A stretch of 64,000 bases of DNA, taken from NCBI GenBank assembly GCA_964017125.1, contig OZ024912.1:57334555-57398554 (forward strand). The letters run 5' to 3'. Below the pieces are notes generated by a model. It was given only the letters and a program-made list of their open reading frames with translations, did no database searches and was not told the DNA's origin. The translations under genes and the position numbers were made by a program. This document shows positions 43,270 to 53,222 of the stretch, piece by piece. Within the stretch, counting starts at the first letter, position 1. Every line of letters starts with the position of its first letter. This DNA is from Flabesymbios commensalis. Taxonomy: Eukaryota > Annelida > Polychaeta > Terebellida > Flabelligeridae.

Positions 43270-44570
43270 GCCCATGTGCACCATCTTCCTGACAGCCAGG
43301 CTCGCTGCTCTCGAGGTCGCATACCGAGCCTTGCTGAATCAGTGTTATCATCCACCTATTGGGGTAGGGAGGATGATTTAGATATTGAATATTCATTAAT
43401 TTTTCAACCAAATGCCAACCTAATGTTGGCCCACTGTCTGCGACATTGGCTCAACATTAATCCAACCCTGCCGCATGTAACGTCTCGTGTCTGGTGAGAT
43501 GTGGTGGGAGCTGTCTGTGATACTTCCTGTGACTATATATACCAGGATTCACATTCACCGTGGTGGATGAATTTCGCCGATTTCTCCGTCAATTCTCATT
43601 CAATTTTCATGAAATTTTACACACACTATTTTCCATTCATGTCGTGACTACCCTGAAAGTTTCGCGGAGTTTTGATAAGTATTAAAAAAGTTAGACCATT
43701 TGACATGTAGTAAATAAATAAAAATGTTGCCCTCTATAAAGCCATTAGCTTAGTCTCAGAATTTTATTACATGTCAAATGGTCTAACTTCAAAAATACTT
43801 ATCATAACCTCGCGAAATTTCCAGGGTAGTCACGACATGAATGGAAAATAGTGTGTGTAAAATTTCATGAAAATTGATTGAGAATTGACGGAGAAATCGG
43901 CGAAATTCAATAATCCTGGTTGATGCATTTAATGTGAATCTGACTATAGTCAGATTCACATTAAATTCATCAACCAGGATTATTGAATTTCGCGGATTTC
44001 TCGGTCAATTCTCAACCAAATTTCATGAAATTTCACACACACTATTTTCCATTCATGTCGTAACTACCCTGAAAATTTCGCGAAGTTTTGATAAGTATTG
44101 TAGAAGGTAGACCATTTGACATGTAATAAAATTCTGAGACGAAGCTAATGGCTTTATAGAGGGCAACATTTTTATTTATTTACTACATGTCAAATGGTCT
44201 AACTTTTAAAATACTTATCAAAACTCCGCGAAACTTTCAGGGTAGTCACGACATGAATGGAAAATAGTGTGTGTAAAATTTTATGAAAATTGATTGAGAA
44301 TTGACGGAGTAATCGGCGAAATTCATCCACCACGGTGAATGTGAATCGTGGTATAGACATGTGCTGCTTAATGCAGGGCCGGCGTCGTAGACAGTGGCCC
44401 TGCATTAAAGCAGCACTCATGCCAGAGGTCAAACTTGGGTCAAACAGAAAAAATCTTTCTTGAAAGTCCCCACTCCAATAGATGGTTCTGACACTGATTC
44501 AGCAAGGCCTCGGTCTACGACCTCGGGAGAAGCGAGCCTTGTGTGGGAAGATGATGTGCACAAGAGGAAA
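43270..44570. mobile_element. Fold-back element F, copy 2, split by a double palindrome
   Basis: Left GAGGTCGCATACCGAGCC, CTTGCTGAATCAGTG and CCACCTATTGGGGTAGGG are mirrored at 44465-44560. The interior palindromes of copy 1 are present on both sides of an insertion at 43534-44356. Confidence 0.75.
43534..44356. mobile_element. Head-to-head pair of 410-bp fold-back elements (nested palindrome)
   Basis: Two units (43534-43946 and 43947-44356) meet at GTGAATCTGACTATAGTCAG. Each unit is an inverted repeat: GACATGTAGTAAATAAATAA and CCATTTGACATGTA arms flank a short centre. Outer ends read CTATATATACC...CACCGTGG and CCACGGTG...GTATAG. The whole is an 820-bp palindrome made of two smaller ones. 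A single diverged copy is at 46071-46488. Confidence 0.85.
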
Positions 44571-44854
44571 GATCAACAAACATGCTGGGCGGAATTTTGG
44601 GGAGATGTTTTTTTTTTTTCTCACTTCACAGCCAGTAATCACACTGAATTCAATAATTGTCTGAAAATAAAATCGCCCCTCATACAAAGTAAGTGAATAT
44701 GTGAAAAAAATCGACTAAAAACGGTAAATATTGATATGAGAGCGAAAAAGCATCCACCACGGTGGAAGGTGAATCCGGGTATAGTCAACACATCCGCCGA
44801 CAGCTCGCACAGGAGAGTGAATGACATGATCCAGTGGGTTGGCGGTGACTGCCC

Positions 44855-45139
44855 TATGTTCAGAAGGTTCTATGTTCAGAAGGTTCTATGTTCAGAAAAT
44901 ATTTGTTCAAAAGGTTCTATGTTCAGAAGGTTCTATATTCAGAAGGTTCTATGTTCAGAAGGTCCTAGGCTATGTTCAGAAGGTCCTATATTCAGAAGGT
45001 CCTATGTTCAGAAGGTCCTATGTTCAGAAAATATTTGTTCAAAAGGTCCTATAGCCTATTCAGAAGGTTCTATGTTCAGAAGGTCCTATATTCAGATATA
45101 TTCAGAAGGTCCTAGTCTATATTCAGAAAATTCTTTGTT
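44855..45139 (+). repeat. 16-bp array, left
   Basis: Period 16, consensus TATGTTCAGAAGGTTC, with later units reading GGTCC. A longer variant TTCAGAAAATATTTGTTC appears twice, hinting at higher-order duplication. Confidence 0.93.
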
Positions 45140-45774
45140 TGATGTAGGAAAAAACTTACATCTTTCAGTTTCAGGTAAACTACAATTCAAGATAACAAAT
45201 CACAGCCTCACATTTTAGCTCATTCGGTCAAAGTTCAGATGAGCTTTTGTCATGGCGCGTTGTCCGTCGTCTGTCCGTCCACAATAGCCAAAATTCCTAT
45301 TGGGACTTTAATCAAAACAAGACCAGGAGTGATCACAGAAGGATAGCCCTCGCAATTCAGGAATATGACACTATAGGCCCCTATCTGAATTCAAATCCAC
45401 CTAAATCCGGTGCTAGAGTGAATTTGTCCTAGGGCCTATAGCTTTTTTCTGTTTTTTTTCATTTTAATCTATAAAGTTTAGTTAGATCATTCGATATATA
45501 ATAATATTCCTGAATTAGCGTAATGGGTTGATAGAGGGACGTCATAATTTCAATTTACAACAATCATTTAAATCGTCTAACTTTTCAGCTAATACAAATA
45601 ATTTTACGTTCATAAAATTTCCTGAAAATCGGTTGATAATTGACGGAGTAGTTAACGAAAAACATGCGCTACTGGTTAGCTCTGTCCTAATGTGTAGCGT
45701 GGGATGGATGGAATTAACCTTAGATTGATTCGTTTTACCCGAAAAAATCAACGTTTTTCAACATGGCGGTGACT

Positions 45775-45965
45775 GATAGCAATCTCGACCCAAGGTCTGA
45801 AATATGTTCATAACGTTTTAATGACTGTGCTGAAAAAAATTAGGTGAGCAAGCAACCTTGTAGCTAAAATGTTACTGATTCTATAAAAAAGAATTTTCTT
45901 AGATATGACTGTCCCACGATTTTGTATGGGGTCAAGCTTCAGCCACTGCGGCTAGAATGGAGGTA
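45775..45965 (+). repeat. Dispersed repeat H, copy 3
   Basis: AATCTCGACCCAAGGTCTG, ATGTTACTGATTCTATAAA and TCAGCCACTGCGGCTAG match copy 1. It lies inside the 16-bp-array element. Confidence 0.6.
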
Positions 45966-46070
45966 CCCTCTGTTATTGCTACTCTGGGGGATATCCGACC
46001 CGAGGATATCGGACCTGTGTGAAAAGCCAAGGTGTTTCGACTGTCTCGGCATGTCTGGGGGTAATTCATT

Positions 46071-46488
46071 TATAGTCAGATTCACATGAAATTATTCAAC
46101 CAGGGTGAATGAACTTCGCGGATTCCTCAGTCAATTCTGAACCAATTTTTCTGACATTTTGCACAGACATTTACCGAGCCATGGGGCGACTACTCTGAAA
46201 ATTCCGATAAGTTTTACAAGGTATTTAGAAGGAGGTAGACCATTTGACATGTGATGAACTTATGAGACAAAGCTATAATGGGTTTATAGAAGACGACAAT
46301 TTTTATTTACTACATGTTAAATTGACTAACGTTTAATGTAGACCCTATACAATATTTTTTATGAAATTTTCAGGGTAGTCGCCTCATGATCAGAAAATAA
46401 TGCTTGGAATATTGCATGAGAATTGGTTGAGAATTGACGGAGAAATCAGCGAGATCATTCGCCACGGTTAATGTGAATCCGACTATAG
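46071..46488. mobile_element. Single 410-bp fold-back element, diverged
   Basis: Ends TATAGTCAGATTCACATGAA and, inverted, CTATAGTCGGATTCACATTAA. Interior phrases (CCATTTGACATGTG, GAATTGACGGAGAAATC) match the units at 43.5-44.4 kb. It is inserted in the 16-bp-array element. Confidence 0.75.
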
Positions 46489-46912
46489 GCATGCCCAGAA
46501 CCCCTTATCGGGCGAGTGAAGGAAAATACTCTGAATAACCCACCATGCCCTATCACCCCATGCTCACATCATCATATGTACATCATTCATCTCATCAATT
46601 AACTGCACTGTTTTTATCGTCTTGCAATGTCACTTAAAGGACTGTTAGTCTGCTGTCGAAAATGGACGTAAAGCTGCAATTTACAATTACATGACCTAGA
46701 CATTCATATGACCTTGATTTTTAACTACAATTATTTTTCTCCTTTGCACGATACACTCAACATGTTTCTTGCTCTGAAATGTAGATCTACACCACATGTG
46801 TATTTCACTGGTCACGGTGACCATTTCTTCTATTTAAAATACGTATTTCTTATTGTAGATATAGACGGATTCCGATAAATTGAATAAATAATATTGTTTA
46901 ATTAACAGCGTA

Positions 46913-47105
46913 CTTTCTAAACATAGGACCTTCTGAACAAATATTTCTGAACATAGGACCTTCTGAACATAGAACCTTCTGAATATAGAAGCTTCTGAAC
47001 ATAGAACCTTCTGAACATAGAACCTTCTGAACAAAGGAGCTTCTGAACATAGAACCTTCTGAACATAGGACCTTCTGAACATAGGACCTTCTGAACATAG
47101 AGCTG
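46913..47105 (-). repeat. 16-bp array, right (inverted)
   Basis: GAACCTTCTGAACATA units, the reverse complement of the left array. Confidence 0.93.
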
Positions 47106-47166
47106 TAACCGATCCAGTGAACACGTACCATTGTTGTGTAACTAAGAGAAACGATGGGTAATCCCC

Positions 47167-47336
47167 ACGCTCGCATGCAATTGAGATCGTGTTTGTGTTT
47201 ATAGCGACCGGGCATGCTGGGAGTTCAGCCAGAAGTTTCATGCTGTCATGAAAATGTTTAAGACTCTGGGTCTCAGATCCGGTTCAATCTCCGGTCACTA
47301 AGTGTCCCCATCTATATCTCAATTGCAGGCGAGCGT
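47167..47336. mobile_element. 170-bp TIR element with 10-bp duplication
   Basis: TIRs ACGCTCGCATGCAATTGAG and, inverted, ACGCTCGCCTGCAATTGAG. Perfect direct repeats GGTAATCCCC at 47157-47166 and 47337-47346. A 9-10 bp duplication suggests a Mutator-type source. Confidence 0.82.
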
Positions 47337-47570
47337 GGTAATCCCCATTCTCGCACTCATTGTTGGCTTTCATCTTTTAACTACGAGACGTATGGTGCGA
47401 TCACGGTGACTTGATACAATGCCGCGCCACGCGGCAGTAATTGTGTTTATATTAGCCCTAGGAACACTGATGTCGACAGTAGACATTCTGCGTTTTTATT
47501 GGCACCTGTATAACCAGTTGTTAAAAGTCAAATGTGCTGCCAATTTTGAAACACTGATATATGTTGGGAC

Positions 47571-47687
47571 TTAAATTTCCCAAATAACACAAATTTTCAG
47601 TCACTTGGAGTTGTGGATCGCGGTAGCGAAACACAACTTCAAATGACTGAAAATTTTAATTGAATAGGTCAGTGTTCTAAGGGTTAA
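47571..47687. mobile_element. TTAA-flanked hairpin MITE, B-like
   Basis: TTAAATTTCCC at the left and AAGGG-TTAA at the right. The hairpin pairs TTTTCAGTCACTTGGAG with CTTCAAATGACTGAAAA around CGCGGTAGCG. Confidence 0.65.
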
Positions 47688-47699
47688 TAATTAGGGGGG

Positions 47700-48225
47700 G
47701 GGGTGGACACTGATTTGACCAAAAAATTATCACTTAAATAACATATACCATTATGATCAGCGTGATTCAAAGAACAATATTTGTAAAGTCTTTGCAGCTA
47801 AATGACGATGTAATATCCTTTTTTAAAGCAATTATCATCTCTAATATTGCGGACCCATTCGTTCGTCACTGTAGCCATCTTATTTAGCAGACGAATCCCA
47901 GTCCGTACTCAGAGAAATAGTCTGAGGTATCATCATATACATTTGTATGTGTAAGAACAGATTCTACAGCTTGACTCCCTGCGAGGGAGCTATTAAAATG
48001 TGTGATGTGATACCTGAAAGATTGCACATTGCTCACCATTGAACCAATATCAGGTGTTTGATATGAACAGTAGAACCTTACAAATGCTACATTTTAACAT
48101 TGAACTAACAGTTGTAATTCCATCAAACACGAAACGCCGATGCAATGTTGTTTTAATGATTGGTCAGCGTCTCAGACAGTGGTACAGCATTAAACCAACA
48201 ATGAAGTCAGAATCCAGAAGTCTAA
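47700..48225. other. No gene; decayed family A trace
   Basis: A blurred family A copy (ATCAAACACGAAACG, GGTCAGCGTCTCAGACAG) lies at about 48117-48200. Nothing else supported. Confidence 0.4.
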
Positions 48226-48410
48226 AATTCCAATTCAAAATGGCTTTCAAAAAAATCATAATGAAAATTCCAATCAATCTTTCATAATAAATGTAACGCA
48301 ACAAAATTCAAAATGGGTTCCAAAAAAAACATAATCAAAATTACAATCAATCTCCCATAATAAAAATAACCAAACAAAATTCAAAATGGGGCCAAAAAAC
48401 TCATAAAAAT
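48226..48410 (+). repeat. Tandem repeat, about 75-bp unit
   Basis: AATTCAAAATGG, CAATC(A)ATCT and AAAAAATCATAAT phrases recur in three successive diverged units. Confidence 0.7.
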
Positions 48411-51400
48411 TAGTCCAAACACTATTGTTACTTGAAAAGTCACAATTCTCCTCTAGTTGAAAATTGTTGTCTGATGCCAATGAACGTATGTTGGACAATT
48501 ATGGGTAGAATAAGGATATAAAATGATGATCACTTAGTGGAATGACAGAATGCAATGAGTGACATCTACCGTATTTTGATATATTACTTGATATTCATCA
48601 TTGGTGCACCGGGACTCGATGAGCAGACGATATGCAAACGACAGTGAATTTGTGCCTAGCTCGTGTCGCAAAGCGATTTTGGTGGTAAAGTTGATGTAAA
48701 CGTGTCTCGACTGCAGCAGATGGTCATTCTGTGTCTATTTTTATTAGAAAATGCGCGAGTGGACAGCAGTGTAGTTCATGGCATGTTTGTAATGCTCGTC
48801 TAAGTCAAAACTAGAATCAATGTTGACCCGATTTTCTCGTATTGACTGCAGTATACAAAGCCTGGTCTAGTGTCAATAAAACAGTCTTTCTATCCGGTTT
48901 AAGTATATACTGGGGACATCAGCTGAAGGACCAATGACGAGGTGCACATATCTATAATGAACAGACGTATGTATGTTTGCATGTGTATAACATACTGTTG
49001 AGCTCGCCAACCCCTGAGCTTGTCCTCTGATGATTTATTATTACGATATGTCGACGGGTATAAAGCTAGACATGCATACCTTCCCTCATAGGAGTCATCC
49101 TTTTGTCAACCTTAGGTCTACTTGAGAGCATGCATACTGACAAGTGGGCTTTGTAAATATCTTCACATGGGTCACACAAAGCATGTGCCCCCCCCTTTTT
49201 ATTGTTTGATTTTTTGAGGTATAATGTACTGATCTTCGCTCAGATTTTATCCGTTAGTTAGGCTTATATACTATATGTTCCTTTGTTAGCAAAGCTTTTC
49301 GTGCCATTGTAACTGCAACCTAATATCCATGGTTTCTTGAAATGTTGTTTTTCTAATTCGAAGAAATAACCAATAAGCTTATATATAAGAGGAACCCTTA
49401 ATGTGTGACATATGTTGTGTTTGGAACTTATGGATTCACAAATTTGTTTTTTAATATATGTTATGGCACCATTCACGAAATCATATTTGCCTTTTCTGTA
49501 AATCTCTGTCTATTAGCAGGTAGTAGTAGTAATTTATTGACCATTGCCCAAAAAATAAATAATATAATGTATGCGCTACGCAAACATAGTTAGAAATTTA
49601 CATTATATATTTAAAAGATACGTTATATTAGCATGATCAGGGACAAAATGCTAGTATATCGTATATCGCGTTAAAAATGTCTGTCGTATTAAAATTTACG
49701 ATGGTGGGCACAGAGAAGGTAACATGAGGATATTTATCTCTAATATTTGACTCTAGATGACACAAAATCTTCGTTCACGGTCAATGCGTACTTACCTACC
49801 ACTTTTTAACTTCAGTTTGTGTGACACTGAACACAATATTGGCATGTCCAGACTAATATATTATATAATACTGGATGGACTTGAAGGTTTTGATTCAATG
49901 TGTGATGTGTTTTGCGTTCGGTACTCATGAAATCAATAATCTGTTTTTTTAATTTATGTTATGGCACCATTGGCAAAATCATCACGATGGTCTATAATAG
50001 ATTTAATATATTTGCCTGTTTATTGTGCGATTTCCGAGTATCATATCCAGACAATATATATAGCTGCAGGAGCACTAGAAAAAAATGCTTAGAAGCCTGC
50101 AACAAACATGATAGATAAATCCCCTTTGAATGGAAAACTGAGGAGTCCCTAGCAATCTATCTCGGTGTTGGCTTTCTATTATCTTCAAGATGGCCGCCAT
50201 TTTGTTGAAAAAAATCCGGCACAGTTCAGTACAAAATGATAAATCTAACTTCCAAGAGGTCCATATATAAAGGATGTGCTTTATAACAGTTGAATTTATG
50301 TATTGAGCATAATATATGCAAATAAGCCGCCATCACCGAAAATACAGCTTTAAGCAATTTTTCCGAAACTAATCAACTTTGAACCTAAAATAAAGTGTCT
50401 ACACTAGAGTTTCAATGCTCACCGATTGCGCTGAAATATATTTTATTAAGCTTAGGATCATTAGCATAAAATATGCAAATTAGCAATACTTACCGGAAAT
50501 GGTGTTTAAAGAAATAATCAGAGAACAAGTTTTTAAAAATAAAATGAGTTATTCAAACCATGGTTTTAAGGGTCAGAAATTCCAATAAAATATATTTTAT
50601 ATAATTTATATACCGAAGTAATGCATTAGAAAAAAATTATAATAAAAAATAATATGTTAATTAGCAATAATTAAAATATTAGTTTTGAAGGGCATTTTTC
50701 GAAAATAAATTATCTTAATATTTCGAGTGAAATGTCCACAGTTACCATGCTGGGGTGAAAAATTGCAACAAAAAGGCTGAATACTACTCTGAATAATCAA
50801 TTGGCACAAATTATGCAAATTAGGATTCATTGCAACTCCACACTGTACTTAGCGATTAATAAGGAAAACCATTTTTTTTTCAGAGATTCTATCTTAATGC
50901 AATACTAACAGTCCCTATGTTTTTATTTTTTCAAGATGGCCACTACCATGGTTGTCACACTAGAATATGAGATTATTTTCATTCAGTTTGAGTTTTTATG
51001 TGGTTGTATTATAACTAAGAAAACATATGACCCTTATATTATAGTTCTCCCCCACATACTAGTAAGTACATCTAAAATAATGTGTTAATTAGAGAAAATG
51101 ATCATTGATACATCATATTGCATCTAATTTTATATATACATATCCTGCCATTATCACGTCGTGACATCAATGCTATTATGTTAATATTATAATGACATAT
51201 TCTGAAAATTGTAAGTATTCTGTAATTATCGATTTATCCTCACGTTAAATTGCCAAATCCTTACATTATAAAGTTATTTCCTGAACAGAAAAACATTAGT
51301 GAAGATACTAAAATTAACTATATAGTATTCTGCTAAAAGATGTGGCGGACAAAGTTATCTAATGTAATTATACATTGATCAGTTGATTGTTGGATCTATT

Positions 51401-52112
51401 GGGTGTGGATCATAAAATCAAACATCTAGGGTCCATATTTAAAATTTCAAGACAAGTTCATATGACCAATTTGGCGGTCATTAAAAAAGCTAAAATAAAG
51501 ATCCAATGAAATGATAGCTGTAGACCCACCCGAAAATCCAAACCATAGTTTATTTTATGACAGTTTTAAGATCCTGATAAATTACTATTTGCGACCATTT
51601 CGCAACAACAAATCTATTGAAATATGTTTGTGGGATATCAGACAGATCTCGGGTGCAAAATAGCATATGTTACTTGAATCTTTAAAAAAATGTGCAATTC
51701 CATTCGCATATTTCTTTATATTTGAATCTAAAATTGATACTAAATTGATAATAAATGTTCTTTTAAAATTGATTGAACATCGAGGTAAATAGAGTGAGAC
51801 TTCGTGTTTAAATTTAAAAATGCAAAAGCGATATTTAACATGTTTAAAACAGTATATTTTCTATTTAAATAAATACGTTGTTATAACATTATATTACTTA
51901 GTTGGGGTTTATATGAACTAGTTTATCAGTCAATGTTTTTATTTTTATTGTTTAAAGTAACCCAAGCTGGTAATAGTTTTCAATGATATATTGTAAATCA
52001 AACAGAGACATTTTGGTCATACTTGATGAAAATATCAATATTCAGCTGTTATTGTGAAGCAGTAAGTCACCAGAAGAAAAGTAATATAATACTGGTGTTG
52101 TTTTGTCTCCTT
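48411..52112. other. AT-rich stretch, weak repeats only
   Basis: An 80-bp phrase ending TATGTTATGGCACCATT occurs at 49401-49480 and 49898-49978. AAGATGGCCGCCATTTTG occurs near 50190. Loose 190-bp repeats with TATGCAAATTAG run from 50.3 to 50.9 kb. No exon is supported. Confidence 0.45.
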
Positions 52113-52170
52113 GGATATGAAAGGGTGTATCTGCCACTTTGTGAAGTGGCAGATACACCCTTTCATATCC
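52113..52170. repeat. Perfect 27-bp stem hairpin
   Basis: GGATATGAAAGGGTGTATCT and seven more bases pair exactly with the right arm around a TGTG loop. It ends nine bases before the SINE duplication. Confidence 0.92.
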
Positions 52171-52192
52171 ACTTGGATTATCAAACCACTCA

Positions 52193-52505
52193 GGCGGGGG
52201 CCCTAGGGTAGTGGTTAGCACCGCTGCCTTTCACGCCAGAGTTCAGGGTTCGTTTCCCGGTCTCGGCGGTTTGAAAGAAACCGAAATGTTTCTTCCTCAT
52301 CCACTCGTAAAACTTAGTATTGTGGGAAGCCTCCGTGACCGAGAGATAGCGTGCTCGACCTCAGACCGCCAGGGCTCGAATTTCGAATCCTGTGTCTGGT
52401 GGGCAGTGTCATCTCACTCATCTCACCATCCTCAGGCGGTTCTCCTGGCCCAATTTAGCCTATATTTGCACAAAAGTGGCCTAAAGCCCGAATCATTTCC
52501 TTTTT
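52193..52505 (+). mobile_element. Dimeric tRNA-derived SINE, 313 bp
   Basis: Part 1 has TAGTGGTTAGCACCG (box A-like) and GGGTTCGTTTCCC (box B), resembling tRNA-Glu/Gly-type genes. Part 2 has GTGACCGAGAGATAGCG and GGCTCGAATTTCGAATCC, resembling tRNA-Leu/Ser. An unrelated tail (CTCCTGGCCCAATTTAGCC, TGGCCTAAAGCCCG) and a short TTTC/T-rich end follow. It is flanked by TATCAAACC(A/G)CTCA, a 14-bp duplication with one mismatch. Confidence 0.88.
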
Positions 52506-52829
52506 TATCAAACCGCTCATCTCTCATCACAACATTACGAATAGTTTGTGCGTAGTACGTGATGCGGTAAGCGCCATATCAGTATACACAACACAGTTTT
52601 ATGATAAATAAATAATATAATTACGTACCTGAACTATAATATCAGCAATTTAATCCCCTGCGGAAAATTGACAGTCGAGAGAAAACACTTAGGCAAACTT
52701 TTTTTCCGGAGATGTATTTTACCAGCTCCACGTTCTTACTATCTCGTCTCCCCTGTCGATATGAAGACTGATGAACTACTCACTGAGCACTAAGCGTAAT
52801 CTTGAGTCACGATTCGTGACGATGTATTT

Positions 52830-52942
52830 CACTGGGTACCGTCTCGCGGGCGAAGTGAATCGGCAGCACTCGGAGTGTGTGTGTATATACACACACACTC
52901 CGAGTGCTGTCGATTCACTTCGGCCGCGAGACGGGACCCAGT
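52830..52942. mobile_element. 113-bp fold-back element with 9-bp duplication
   Basis: CACTGGGTACCGTCTCGCGG through GTGTGTGTGTATA is mirrored almost exactly to the right. Perfect GATGTATTT repeats flank it at 52821-52829 and 52943-52951. Confidence 0.85.
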
Positions 52943-52973
52943 GATGTATTTTACCACATGTTGGCTGGGGTTC

Positions 52974-53222
52974 CGAAGGTTCATTGTTCCGAAGGTTCAT
53001 TGTTCCGAAGGTTCATTGTTCCGAAAAAAAGGTTTATTGTGCCGAAGGTTTTTTGGTCCGAAGGGTCATTTATCCGAAATAGGGGTTCATTGCTCCAAAG
53101 GTTCATTGGTCCGAAGGTTCATTGTTCCGAAGTAGAGGTTCATTGTTCCGAAGGGTCATTCATCCGAAATAGGGGTTCATTGCTCCGAAGGTTTATTATT
53201 CCGAAGGTTCAGTATTCCGAAA
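52974..53222 (+). repeat. 16-bp array, left (TTCCGAAGG type)
   Basis: About 15 units, period 16 with some longer variants (CCGAAATAGGGGTTCATT appears twice). Confidence 0.92.

Larger units (their letters stand above)
44837..47110. mobile_element. 2.27-kb DNA transposon with inverted 16-bp subterminal arrays
   Basis: It is flanked by a perfect 9-bp duplication GATCCAGTG (44828-44836 and 47111-47119). Ends are GGTT-(7 bp)-ACTGCCCTATGTTC and, inverted, GGTTACAGCTCTATGTTC. Just inside are arrays of TATGTTCAGAAGGTTC: about 15 units forward at 44855-45139 and about 12 inverted at 46913-47105. The interior holds an AGCTCATTCGGTCAAAG repeat, a repeat H copy and a 410-bp fold-back element, but no transposase. 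A 9-bp duplication would fit a Mutator- or Merlin-type transposase; this is inference. Confidence 0.82.

Noticed and set aside
44855-45139. Heat-shock element array
   Set aside because: GAAGGTTC fits GAAnnTTC, but TTCAGAA has one base rather than two between half-sites, so no extended three-unit element forms, and the arrays belong to transposon ends.
44736-45218. Overlapping frames with MFRRFYVQKVLCSEG repeats (also 46834-47241 on the other strand, and 52875-53275)
   Set aside because: A stop-free 16-bp repeat reads through all three frames in turn, giving a 16-residue pseudo-repeat. No start context or splice signal supports a protein.
52200-52270. tRNA gene
   Set aside because: The box A/B match is part of a SINE; acceptor-stem pairing and a clean anticodon arm are lacking, and the copies have target duplications.
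52211-52555. Long frames starting MVSTAAFHARV (also 57351-57659, and 20620-20940 minus)
   Set aside because: They lie wholly inside SINE copies.
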